A stretch of 64,000 nucleotides of DNA, taken from positions 2,604,001 through 2,668,000 of the forward strand of contig CM038923.1 in assembly GCA_021904315.1 (NCBI GenBank), given 5' to 3'. This DNA is from Sphagnum magellanicum (Eukaryota; Streptophyta; Sphagnopsida; Sphagnales; Sphagnaceae). The notes below the pieces were generated by a model, which worked only from the letters and a program-made list of their open reading frames with translations, was not told the origin of the DNA and did not search any database. Positions 12,840 through 25,308 of the stretch are shown in pieces. The number at the start of each line of letters is the position of its first letter. The stretch's first letter is position 1. The translations under genes were made by a program, and so were the position numbers.

Positions 12840-13775
12840 ATGTTTAACCATGGTTTTGTTAGGTTTTAATCAAATCAATAATTAGGCAAATTTGAGTTTA
12901 GCTAATGTTTCATTTAACCAAGGTTTGGCAAAATATGATTTTCACCAAGGTTTGGCCAAATATGAATTTGGTCAAATTTTGAGTTTTGCCAAATATGAAG
13001 TTTGTCTATATTTACCCAAATTTTGGGTTTTGCCAAGGTTTTGCCAAGGTTTTATCAAATTTGAATTTAGAAAAATGTTTAACCAACATATGAATTTAGC
13101 CAAGGTTTTGGCAAATATGAATTTAATTAATATTTAACCAAATTTTGGGTTTTGCTATGGCTTTGCCAAATTTGAGTTTAACATATGTCTAGCCAAGGTT
13201 TTGCAAAATTTGAATTTAGCCAATATTTAATCAAAATTTGGGTTTTACCACAATTTTGCCAAATTTGAGTTTAGTTAATGTTTAGCCAAAATATGAATTT
13301 AGCCAAAGTTTTGCCACATATGAGTTTAACTAATATTTAACCAAAATTTGAATTTTGCCAACATTTTGCCAAATTTGAGTTGAGCTAAAGTTTAGTCAAT
13401 TAAAAATTTATCCAAGGTTTTGCCAAATTTGAGTTTGGCTAAAGTTTAACCAATTTAGAATTTAGCCAAGGTTTTGCCAATTTGGATTTTAGTTAAGGTT
13501 TAGCCAAATTGGATTTTAGCCAAGGTTTTATCAATTTTTTGTTTTGCAAAAGTTTTTGTCAAATATGAATTTAACCAAGGTTTAGCCAAATATGGGTTGA
13601 ATCAAACTTTAATCAAAGTTGAAAATAACCAATGTTTAGCCAAAGTTTTGTTTAAACAAATTTGAATTCACTCACTATTTTACTAAATTTTAGTTTAACC
13701 AAATTTAGCTAATGTTGAATTCAATCAAATTTTAATTTAGCCAATATTGAATTCAAATTTAACCTAAATTTAGAT
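12840..13775. repeat. Degenerate tandem array, about 54-bp unit
   Basis: Units of the type TTTAGCCAAGGTTTTGCC / AAATTTGAGTTTAGCTAATG recur across about 0.93 kb. In the best-preserved part the word GAGTTT or GAGTTG starts at 13267, 13322, 13377 and 13431, giving steps of 54-55 bp. Elsewhere units are shortened or diverged. The open frame at 12892-13137 is a translation of the repeat (recurring GLAKY-like words) and is not a gene. Confidence 0.8.
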
Positions 13776-13929
13776 ATAAATGCCATGTGGGCTTAAGCTA
13801 GGTGCAACATAAATTACTTTAATTAATAGACTAGGTTAATTGGTAGTGGGTGTGGCGAAGTATTAATCGGTAGGTATTACTTTAAATGAATTAAATGAAT
13901 TATATAATTTTCTTATATTCATAAGGTTG

Positions 13930-14475
13930 TTACATTAGAAAGGTAAGTCAATAGGTTAGGTGGGTAGGTAGGTATTTAAATAAATAAGTAGGTAGGTATG
14001 TATGTTAATTAGGTAGGTAGATAGTTAATAAAATAGGCTTAAAATATGTAGGTAGGTAGGTAGGTAGGTAAGTAAAGCCTATGTAGGTAGGTTGGTTTTT
14101 TAGGAGGATTTTATTTTAATTTGTGATTAAAAAGTTCATTGTGTGCACATTTAGATATATAATTTACAACATTAAAAAAGAAAAACAAAAGATATGGGAT
14201 TATTTTTGTAGTTGCAAATTAATTTGTGATTATAAAATTTATCCCATATTTTTTGTCTTTCATTTCAATCTTGTAGACTATATAACAAGATGCACTTAAA
14301 ACATTGAAAACATACAAACAACATTGAAAATAACATGACATTTGGAATGAACCAGTAAAAAGGTTTGACCTTAAAGGTTAAATATAAAATGAAATTAAAA
14401 TATTTACTTATCTAATCCCTACCTATCAATGTACCTACTTACCTACCTACCCACCTACCACCCACCCACTTATTC
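13930..14475. repeat. Facing TAGG and CCTA arrays (foldback-like)
   Basis: TAGG tetramer runs at about 13935-14095 face CCTA/CCCA runs at about 14410-14475, so the two arms could pair. Immediately downstream lies ATTGCCATGTGGCATAT (about 14509-14525). The same tag adjoins the TAGG locus at 58.1 kb. This suggests a dispersed element family whose full borders I could not fix. A likely right end is TTTTCTTCTAATG near 14805. Confidence 0.6.
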
Positions 14476-14917
14476 ACTTCAATTGAATTTTTAATTTTAA
14501 TTTAAAAATTGCCATGTGGCATATTTCGATTATGCCAAGTGGAAAAAAATTTAATCCGCCAAGTGTCAAAATGTGAATGGGTTATATTTTTGTTGCAAAA
14601 ATGAAAGCTAATTGCATACGAATGGTCAACGGATGAAACCGTATTTGTTGACTATATAAATTATCCATATGTAATTTGGTTACATCATAGTGAGTCATCA
14701 TTTGTGACTAGATATTGCATGCAATTTCACTTATGTAACCAATGATTTTTTAGTTATATACATTCATTGCAACTTGTTTATAGTTGCAAATTCAAACTTT
14801 TCTTCTAATGAAGGGTATTTAAAGGTGGAATTAGGGGAGCTATTGGGGAAAATTAAGGCAAATTTGGGGATGTTCTAGGGCTGAATTGATAAGAGGTCAT
14901 ATTTCAAAGTGGTAATA

Positions 14918-15061
14918 CACTAGAAGAAAAATTGTCTTTTGCAACTTGTCTTATGCAACTACATGTGTCTTACCAAAAATGTTGCATGGAACTATTTTTA
15001 GTTGCATGTGACACATGTAGTTGCATAAAACAAGTTGCAAAGGATAGTTTTTCTATTAGTG
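14918..15061. mobile_element. 144-bp foldback MITE with CACTA-like ends
   Basis: The left arm CACTAGAAGAAAAATTGTCT runs on through TTGCAACTTGTCTTATGCAA and CTACATGTGTC. The right arm is its imperfect inverse (GACACATGTAGTTGCATAAA onward to TTTTTCTATTAGTG). Almost the whole element can form one hairpin with a short loop. Flanking triplets are ATA and AGT, so no duplication is seen. The plus-strand open frame starting at 14932 is incidental. Confidence 0.8.
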
Positions 15062-16125
15062 AGTTAGTAACTACAATTATAAAAACCTTAAATAGGAAAT
15101 TGCATGGTAATGGAAAAATGGTCTTAATCCTTTATAAACATCTAGTGTAGATTAAAGTTCAATAATAGGCTAGTGACTTGGATGTTGGAACTAAAACCAA
15201 AGGTTAATTGCAACTACAGATTATGGAATTGGTAATTGAAAAGGTGGTTTAGGTTTCAATTAAATTTTTTATTTGGGTCCCATTTTTCTACAAAACTAAA
15301 ACCCAATTTTGTGAATCGAAATTGAAGGTTTTTCCTAGAACTGGGGAACCAACCAACATTGATGATTTCAATGTTGTTATAGGAAGAGGGTACCCATGAA
15401 GGGCCATGTTAATTGATTAAAACTAATGTTTTCTTTCCCATTTTTAAAAAATGCAAAAAATGTTGACAAACTTGTAATTAGCTAAAGCCACCACCTCCTA
15501 CAAATAATCACACAAAAAATGATGACAAATAAAAAACATGCCCTTGCTTTGCACAAAGTTCTAAGGTTTGAGGGAAAATGACAACAATGAACTTTCAACT
15601 TGTAATCCTTGTTCATAATAAAAAATAACAAACAAAAAAAAGGAAGGGGCCATGAGCCCCGAGCATCCCAACTAATGTTGTTAAGGATGGAACAAATCAT
15701 GTTTTGGACAATTTCCAAAATTCACAACAGGAACTTCCTTAAAATATGTAACTTTATTGGGAAACAAGACATGAAAAATTGTGTATTTCAAAGTACATCA
15801 AATGAAAATGATTTTATTAACACTCCTCATATCATAATTATACATTGACACTAATAATGTTATTGGTAATGAGAATGAATTTTGCACGAAAAATGCATGG
15901 AAGAATAAATCACAAAAAGGTCATGTTTGAACTCTAAAAGGCATGATGTTAAACTTCATCATTGTGTTGATAATAAAAAAATCATCTAAAATTACAATAG
16001 ATGACCAATGTTTAATTTTTATCTAATTTGACCTTCCAATGAAGTAAGCATGTATCAACTAATGTTACCCTTGAATAATCAACATTTCCAATATCAAGAT
16101 TGATCCAATTTTAACCAAATGGCAT
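15062..16125. other. Region downstream of the receptor kinase
   Basis: No gene recognised. On the minus strand AATAAA occurs at about 15813-15818, roughly 310 bp past the receptor kinase stop, and is a candidate polyadenylation signal. A GGTTTC/GAACC-rich low-complexity patch lies at about 15220-15350. Confidence 0.4.
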
Positions 16126-19100
16126 TCATATATTGTCAAAATTTGAGTTTGAAAGTTCTAAAAGGGATTCATCCAAGGATCTAAGTTTAAAAGATTTTAA
16201 TTGAGTTTCTTCTATAACCACTTCCATCTCCATGTCACCTTGTAACATTGCCACTATTCTAGACATGGATGGTCGCTTTGAGGCTGTGGATTGAACATAC
16301 AAAAGCCCAATGTTTATGACATGTAATATTTCCTCTTCATGATTGCGAGCTTTCACTTTAGGATCCACTAGCTCCAAAAGCTTATTTCCTTCATGTAGTG
16401 TCCAAACCTGATACATGATGACAAAATCAAATCACAATATATATTCGAACAATGATTATTATGGATTATTATTCACTTTAAATTAAAGAATACGAAACAT
16501 AAAATGTTATACTAAACTTGAGTCTATAATTCTTTTAGTTTAAATTCCTTGTGCTTTACTAATTTGATCTTAATGTGTTTTACAAGTTTGATATATATTT
16601 TCAGTCTATTACACCACTTGGAAGAGCTATTGAATGTATAATTAATGTATGTGTATTGAATCATGTACATTAATTAGAATATCTCCATGTGTTAAATTAA
16701 TGATTTATTTATGTAAAATACAACCTACCCATTCAAGAAGATAAGTTTGATCCTCATCCAAGGTGCATTCAATGTTCTTCCTTCCACTCACAATTTCCAA
16801 CACCAAAACTCCAAAGCTAAACACGTCAACTTTCTCACTTAGTTGACCACAAGTAGCATATTCTAGTGCTAGATAACCCCTACATACAATTGAAAAACAC
16901 CAAGCATGAATGAGTTAATAGTTAAGACTTGGTTGAATGTTTCAAAAGTTGTCATGAAAAGGTTTACATACATGTACAATTTTGATACTAAAAGCCCTTA
17001 TGTTTTTGTATACCTTTCATTTTCAACAAATTATGGGGATGTATAGATAATGTAAATATTTTTATGCAAATGAATCCAAGGATTAAACAATTATGGTATA
17101 AACATATTTTCACATATCCTTGTTGACTTTGACATTTGTGTTCAATAATTAAAACTATAGATGGTATAATTTCCATATGATATCTATCATGTACGACAAC
17201 ATGTGTAGTATACTTACATAGTCCCAGCAATGTGGAGAGTACTAATATGGCTACTTGTATTCGGGAAAAGTCGTGCCAAACCAAAATCTGCAATCTTGGC
17301 ATTAAATTTTTTGTCCAGTAAAATGTTTGATGCTTTGATATCTCGATGTATAATGTGTGGTTGAACATCTTCATGGAGATAGTTGAGGCCACGAGCAACT
17401 CCCAAACATATATTTTTTCGCATTGGCCAATCCATAGTGTGTCCTCCTTTGTTTTCTATTTTGAAAGGAACACATGCTCAAATTTTCTCAAAACTATCAC
17501 CCAATCTAAAACTTCAAAAATAAATACTTCCTAATCATGTAAAGTCAATGATATGGGTTTACAACATGCAAACAATATATCAATTAACTTAGATTTACAA
17601 CTTGACTATATTTCATTGTCCTTGATTTTTTTGAATATGTATTGTTAAAAAAACCTCTAAAGATCCAAATAAAGTTTTGCAAGTTGTATACAAATTCAAA
17701 AGTTCCATGATGTTTTTGTTTTAACTTGAACTTAGTTGAATTATGGGTGAAAAAATTTACCAAAAATAGTTTCAGCTAGATTGTTATTGTCAACAAATTC
17801 ATACACAAGTAATCTTTTGTCCGCTCCTCCACCCGTGAGACAACAACCCTTGAGTTTCACTAGATTCTTGTGTCTCACATTTGTGATGAGCACAATTTCA
17901 TTAAGAAATTCATCAATGCCTTGTTGTGAATTTGTCAATAGATGTTTCACAGCAATTTCAGACTGATCTTGTAGTACTCCCTGTAACAATAAAATATGAT
18001 TTATTTCAACAACCATTGAAGGTTCAACATGATTAATGTAATCAATATAACACAAAAAAATGTTGTATATACCTTGTAGACAACGCCAAAGGATCCTTGG
18101 CCTATCTTCATGTCTGGGTGAAAATCTTGAGTGGCTTTCTTGATATCATTGTATGCATATAATGTAGGTTGCACATCTTGCTTTGCAAATTCTAAGTCCA
18201 ATACATGTACAACTTTAGTAAATTTCTTGATAAATTTAAACATTTTTTTGTCCAAATCACAAAGTTAAGGAAATTTTAAATTAATATAACATAACAAATA
18301 ATTGAGCATGTATCAAGAAAAACATTTAAATTGCTTATAAACATGACTATAAGTTTTTCATATTTGGGCCCGTATCCTTTTCTTTTTTTGAAGTGTTCAT
18401 TATTTTATCATTATAGAAATGGTAAAAAACTTGGTGCCCAACTTTCCTCTAGGCTTTGACCATTATGTTCCCAATTGTTTTTTATGGGCAATCAACTTCA
18501 TAACCTTTGCTATACTTGGTTCGTATGTTACATTTAGTGTGGCATAATACTCAAAGGTGACCATGAGTCTTGAGAAATTGGGCTAGTGGAATTTGGGTTG
18601 ATGTTAAACCAATGAATATAATGTGTGAAAGTGAAATTAGCTTATGGATTTCATAACTTATTTACATCAACACATTATTGTACAAAATGAATTTTAATGT
18701 TACATAACATGCTTATCACAATAGACTATTTGTAAAATACACATTTTACTTCAAAAGCTAACATACATTATTCCACAAATGTCATATTCTTGATTATTTA
18801 ACTTGATTCATCAAAATATTTCCCCAATTCATGAAAATCTTTAAGCTTATTTGAAGTTGAAGAATGTGAAATTTAGGAAACAATGTCAATTCAAATGATA
18901 CATGAATAATTCCATTACCTTGTTGGATTTGAAGTAGTAGGGTGTACTTGTCTTTTCGTGTTGACCAATATAAGAAAAAGCCGATCACTGCTACTAAAAA
19001 AATTACTATTATCATAGGCACTGTAATTTCTATCACATGGTCATTGACTGCATGACAAATGCATAAACCATGTGTTAATGAATGGTTCGTGAAGATTCAT

Positions 19101-22100
19101 AATTTATTGTTAAATTGCAATATATGACTAGGTAATTAATTGGGGAAGGTAGGCCATGTTTCTACTTCATTTTCAAATGGAAATCGATCCACAGCTAGAT
19201 TAAAGCTACAAAAAAAATAGTGAACAACACACAACTTATTCGTTAAAAGATTGAAAATGTACAAGTGGGTTTTGTGATTTCAAGGATCTTAATCAACTTT
19301 TATTCATCTACCTTTACACATACTATAGAATTTTTTAATAAAATTCTTGTAAATACTTCAATAATTTCAAGACATCACACAGTTGACAAAACATGTTTAG
19401 ATCAAGTAAAAAACTTGCCTGCTGATGGTGGATGGTTTATAATGTTGCAAAAATAGTAGAGTTCGGCATCATTTAATTCGGCATTGACACAACAAGGGTT
19501 GTCTTCAAGCCTGTCAATATATTCAAATTCAAGTTACAACAAATTTGTTCCATGATGTGCCTATCAAAATTTGACATAATTAGTGCTTATAAATAATGAA
19601 CATATTGTTACACTTCTTTCAATGAATTTCAAAGCAAGGTCATATTGAATATGGAACTCACAAGATAGAAACTCCATTAGAGACCAAATGTGACATATTA
19701 TAATATAATGTAATATTTGGTCCAATATTGTTCCCTGTGAGGTTGACCACATGTAATGGCCCAGTTATGTTGATGCTTGCCAAATTAAGGGAGGCCGTGA
19801 TGTTATTTTGGTCAAGCCCTCTGCAAATCCCATTAAGTTTATGTGAAACCAATTTTTTTGAAATAAGTTAATTAATTATATTCATAAGAGAGTTGCAAGA
19901 TTGATCAACAACATAATAAAAATTTTGTACTTGTAATAAAGATGCTTATATTATTATGGTCATAAACATGATCAACTTGGATGGAACAAAATTGTTCCAA
20001 AAATGATATGTGGTATTAATTTTATCATCAAAATGTTCATTCACATAACATCATGAACTTTCATTAACCAAAGTGCAGCATGCTTAAAATGACTACATGA
20101 TAGTGCTCACAAGATTTGTAGTGATGGGAGCCACTCCATAATAAGACCCATATCAATGATAGCATTGGGAAATATGCTTGTCAATATTTGGGAAGATATG
20201 TTTGATAACCCTCTGCATGCCAAGTGACAGTTAAAATAGAAGGTCAAATTAGATTATGATTTATTGTAGCTTTTATTTAGACCAACATGCCACATGGTGT
20301 AAAATAATTGTAGTTTTAGTCTCCTCCCCCCCCCCCCCCCCCCCCCCCCCCCTCCCTCCCTCCCTCTCCCCCCAAACCCCCTTCCAAGTATTGGTTTTAG
20401 TTGTGAAATAATGATTGTCATTTAAAAGTATGCCAATGGCATAGTTGGTTTCTACGTACATACACATGCACACACACACAACTTCATTTTTTTATTACAT
20501 TTGTCCAACTATTTGTAGTGGTATAGGTGACTCTTGTATTTACTTATGTTCAAAACCAAAAAATTGATATGGATGTAACTTTCAAAAATTGTATGTTTGA
20601 ACAACTTTCAATTTTTAATGTGCCATTGAGGGTGCTTCATGAACATATACATGTTCCTAGGAGGAATCTAAGGAAATGCCTAATTGATACTTTCCTTTGA
20701 CATCTTCCAGTATACCTCAGGTCAAAAAATAACTTTTACATGGAATTATTATAGATTTTTTTTTTCTTAAACTTAATTCAAACTTGGTTCCAGAAATTAT
20801 ATATACTCACAATGTTTCTAGATGTGTGAGGTTTGAAAGCCAAGACTGAGGAAATGCAGCTGGATAGAAAAGGTTGTTGCTCAAATCCCTGCATGTGCCA
20901 ACAATAATTTAGTTACATTGGTGTGGAAAATAGGCTTATTGAAGTAACTTCTAGCAAGGTTTAAACCCTAACCCCAAAAGAAAAGGCACTTATAGGGACT
21001 CTTGCCAAATTCGCGTTGTAAAGATAAAAAATAGTTACATCCATTTTGGACATTTGTTTTAATTAAAGGAGGAAACATTTTAAATATCTCTCACCCTGTT
21101 AACATTCAAACATGTGCAATTATTTTCACAAGAACAATTGTAAGCCTAATGTTCATAGGCAAGGAATGCAAACATGTAATTTTAGTAACATATCATTTGA
21201 AAGTCACAAAATATGTCTTTTAGGTCATTGTAAATAAGTAGGTAATGCCCACATTTTCTAGCATGCCAATTCAACCCAATTTTTCTTTAGACTAAATTTA
21301 TTTCAAAACACTAACAAATCATTACTGTTGGGTTATATTCATTACAATCTAACACAAACTCCTTTTTGAAACCTAATTAAAGTTCCAAATTTTCATAGAC
21401 CCACTCTAATTTTGGGTTCATGTTCATGAGAGGCTAAATGTCATACGTTGAAAGAATTTAGAAATGGAAAGCTCACAAATATTGCAATGACTGTGAAAAG
21501 TTGTTCAGATTGGGAAAAGCACCAGTGAAAGCATTAGATGACAAATCCAAAGTACCAAGTGGAATTGTTAAATTGAAAATTGAATCAATGAACACATTCC
21601 CGCTCAAGTTGTTGAAACTACAATTCCTGGATGACTTCCCACATAAATAATTAATACAATGTTTTGAATAACATTCTGCTTAGTTAACCGTGAATGATAT
21701 AGCAAACCCAACATCTTACTTGTATGTTCACTACCAACATGAGTAGTTGTATCATTTGAAATTTGCCCAACGAAAGTTGCATAACCAAAGATTGTTCACC
21801 TAAAAGAATGTGCAAACTCCAAACCAAACCAATTAGTCCAACAATTGCCACATTGATTTTGGTTAATTGACATTGCACTCACAATATGAAGAGTCGGTAT
21901 GCTCTTTGAAGATTGGGTAGTCCTCCACTCAATAAATTCTCTTGCAAATTCCTACACCATACCAAAGACAAGTTGTGAGATTAGTAGTAGAGGATGGCAA
22001 TCTCATATAATTGACCTATGGAATCAAGTTTGTGACTCTAGTTTGTGGAAAAGTCCTCCACCTTAGCACATATGCAACACTAAAGTGCATCAATTCCTAA

Positions 22101-25100
22101 AACCCCATTCATCCCAATTCATCCTTACGACCTAATTTGAATTTTCTCTATCTTGCTAGGCATTCTTTTCCTATGAAAATTTAATCAAATTGTAATTGAA
22201 AAAATGTATATTATTCATTCATGATGGCTTTGACTGAGACAAGAGGTTCTTAGGTACATTTGAATACACATGAAAATGAAATCATTGTGTTAGGGATGAA
22301 GTTACATGACACTTACAATGTCATCAGCCTTGTCAGATTATCAATACCAAGATTATAACTGTTGGTTGATGAAACTGGAATTGTTCCAGTGAGATTATTG
22401 CTATTCAATAGCAATATTTCTAACTGGCTTGCATTTCCTAATTGTGGAGGAATTGGCCCACTCAAGTCATTGCCACTCAAGTCTCTGAAACAAAAAAATG
22501 GAAACCATTAGGATAATAAAACACATGTAGCTCAATAATATTAAATGGATAGCCTATCACAACATTTGAATTTGTCCACCTACTCCAAGAATTGTGAAAA
22601 ATTGGCCTTTGCTTTCATCAAACAACCTCTCACAAAGGGGGGTAAGCAAGATTTATGGAACCCTAAGAAATATGCAAATTTCTTCTTTGGAGCATTAGTG
22701 TTAGTGGAATCATAGTTTTAAAACTAAGGTGCAAGATTAATTTGAATATGAAATTGATTTGCAACTTCCTTGGCCCTAGGCTTTAGAAACCATATGGAGA
22801 AGTTTGAAGGAGGAAAAACCCTACGCATGAACTATGATGTCTTCACTACAAGGAAAATATCTCGTTTGAAAAAGAAAACATAATATCTTTGACAAGCATT
22901 TTGTTGCTTTTGGGTATATATTCATTTAGGTGGACCAAAAGATAATGAAAGTCATGAATTGTTTGTGCAGCTTTTTGGAGATTATACTTACAATTGTGTC
23001 AAATCTTGCAATAATCCCAATGTGATTGGAATGCTCCCATTAAAAGCATTGTCATGCAAATCCCTGCAATATCATTACAACACGAGTGGTGAGTGCTTAA
23101 ATTAAAGCAATTTCTCTCACCACACATGCATGAGCAAAAGCTTTAGTTACTCTCATGAATCTTTGTATAGTAGCCACTATATAAACATAACCTAGTCAAA
23201 GATTTTGTGATAGTTAATGGGTGCAATGATGCTCACAAGTATGACAATTTTGTATTACCCAACTCCTGTGGAATGGGACCTCCAAGGTTTGGATTCCCTA
23301 CCAAGATTCTGCAAGCCGCAAAACATTATATTAAATTTTTATTCAACTAGAGCACTTCAAAAAAAAATTCAATTAGCTCTCCCTAGGTATGAAAACATTA
23401 ATATAAGTGAGTAGATTTCAAGTTCTAATGACCATCCATGGCTTTGTAGAAATATGATACTCATGATTTTCAACCTCATTTTCAACTCATGACCATGTGA
23501 TGCTACTTGGCAAATTTGATTAAGGGTACACAATCCCTAAGTTCGTGCTCACAACAAGATCCAATGGGTAAAAGAGAAAACTTACAAGGCTTCCAATTGA
23601 GAAAGATTCCCAATGTCAGGGGGGAGGACACCTTCAAGTCCAAGACTAGACAGTTCCCTGCAACATAATCATGAAGGATTGCTAAATACTAGAGATCAGT
23701 GTTCTGTTTAACCCAGTTTGTATATAGACAAAGGTTATAGGAAGATAGACACTACTATACTATATAAGGGGGTTTGTGGAATAGGCTTGTGTCTCAAGGT
23801 GTAAATTAAAAGAGCCTTTGTGGCCAAGTAATTGATACAATGGGAACATTGAATTGAATTGAGGAGTTAACCTCAGTAAGCTCACACTCTTATATTATAA
23901 TAGCCTCCTAGGATTATGTCAGGTGTGAAGAAAAAATTGTGGGCAACCCAAATTGTTTGAATTGGTGCTTTAAATTGGTTCGAGGAGTTGTCTTAGTTAC
24001 CTAGTACTTAAATGTTGCATGTCGTGTGCACATGTCCCATGCAAAAGAGATGCAAAGTGCAAGGAACTTTGAACAAGAATTTGGAGCAAGCTGAAGACAT
24101 GTGTCTCTCATTATATGGAGGGTTGCACAAACCCTAAAATTTCTATGTGCACACCAGCAACCTCGCAACCTCCTCCTTTTACTAGTAGACAAAGTTCAGG
24201 CACGTTACTTGTGTTATTTGTTCTGAACATTCATGTTCACATAGGGGCAAGTGCGGGAAAAAGAAACCACTATATACTAGGACAATATTGGCGTAAGAGA
24301 TTGGGAGGAATTCTTGGAGAGTAGCTGCAATGTATAGAGGAGTTGGCTCAATGATACTATGCAAAACGTGATGTTAGTATGGGCTACCAGCTCACTCTGG
24401 GAAAATTAGTTCATGCCATTATAACAACAAAACATTCAATGCTTGATAGAGGAAAGGTTTGAAGTAGGCTCCTTACAAATAGTGTACTGCCACAGAGAAG
24501 ATTGGAGTAGTGCCATTATACGGAAGTTGTTCGTGGAGGCATACAACCCCTTGCCAATGACCATTTTCAAAGCAAGGATAGTTGAGGCCAACCCGATTCG
24601 ACCAACCTTTCAAATTATAAGAAAAAGAATTGGCTGCTGTGTCGCTCCAAGCTTCGAAAAGACTTTGCATCGCATCCACTGCAGGCACATCAAAATTACA
24701 CAACAACATGTAAATCATAAGTTTGTGAAAGACACAAAACAATTTTCCTATTCGCAAATTCAAGACTTGATAGCAGGTGCAAGAGTAGAAATGTTTCTGT
24801 AGTGGACTACACATGACCCTAGAATGTAGAGATACCAAACTTTGGCCTGTTTCTGGGTGCATCACAATGTCTCTTTCCTGAAGGAGAGAGCCAACCAAAT
24901 AAATAAATAAATAAATAAATAAAATATGAAAGTAAGAGTACTAGAAACCTTACCCTCTTTTGTCTCATAGTAGTACCAAAATCCGTTAATGAGCGTGGCA
25001 TTCAAGCCGGCGGGAAGATCTGATAACGGAACTGGTAAGGAAAGGGGTCCCGTGAAGGTCGCAGGAGCAGGAGCAGGAGCATTCGTGGATTCAAGACAAC

Positions 25101-25308
25101 AAGAAGAAGACAAGCTCGATAATGCACAAAACAAGAACAAGACAAACTTGATAACGTTGTTGCTTGTGAGAATGCAAGTATGAGTAAGGAATTGAAATCT
25201 GGCGACTGTCAAGAACATTGATTGAGTGGTGCATTCATCCTTGAAGCCACATGCACGAGCAACACGGCTAACACAGATATTGCAGAAGCTGCATCTACAC
25301 CTGCCCAT
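16126..25308 (-). CDS. LRR receptor-like Ser/Thr kinase, intact 18-exon gene
   Basis: A membrane receptor kinase, presumably sensing an extracellular ligand. Coding exons in gene order: 25308-24954, 24678-24477, 23657-23586, 23308-23237, 23063-22992, 22484-22317, 21951-21883, 21626-21477, 20888-20811, 20212-20111, 19820-19662, 19510-19419, 19047-18919, 18191-18073, 17980-17761, 17455-17218, 16879-16729, 16407-16126. Every junction keeps frame: 2730 bp, 909 aa (879 if the Met at 25218 is used). Exon 1 holds a hydrophobic signal ([15 protein letters not shown]). Exon 2 is an LRR N-cap ending GHWQGVVC. Exons 3-11 are LRRs, several of exactly 72 bp, all joined in phase 2. A Cys-rich cap (NPCCVNAEL...YYFC) follows, then a TM segment at residues about 537-558. 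The kinase has loop [11 protein letters not shown] (603-613), K625, HRDIKASN with D725, and DFG D743. The APE motif reads ALE (770-772). There is no malectin domain. The intron after exon 12 starts with GC. The 5' and 3' limits of the transcript are unknown. Confidence 0.9.
20322..20372. repeat. Poly-C / CTCC microsatellite in receptor-kinase intron
   Basis: A run of about 27 C residues (20326-20352) followed by CTCC units lies in the intron between the exons at 20888-20811 and 20212-20111. It is G-rich on the transcribed RNA. The open frame across it is a Gly-rich artefact. Confidence 0.9.
24899..24930. repeat. AAAT microsatellite in first receptor-kinase intron
   Basis: About eight AAAT units lie just inside the first intron, about 25 bp beyond the donor at 24953. 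Confidence 0.85.

Noticed and set aside
9868..14806. A single 4.9-kb CACTA element from CACTAGAAAAGA (9870) to TTCTTCTAATG (14805)
   Set aside because: The ends are only loosely similar, no target duplication was found and no transposase lies inside, so the pairing is not supported.
20273..20479. Gly-rich open frame on the minus strand
   Set aside because: Produced by the poly-C/CTCC microsatellite in an intron.
24001..24364. Open frames inside the second receptor-kinase intron as additional exons
   Set aside because: No LRR pattern and no matching phase-2 splice sites. The flanking exons already join in frame.
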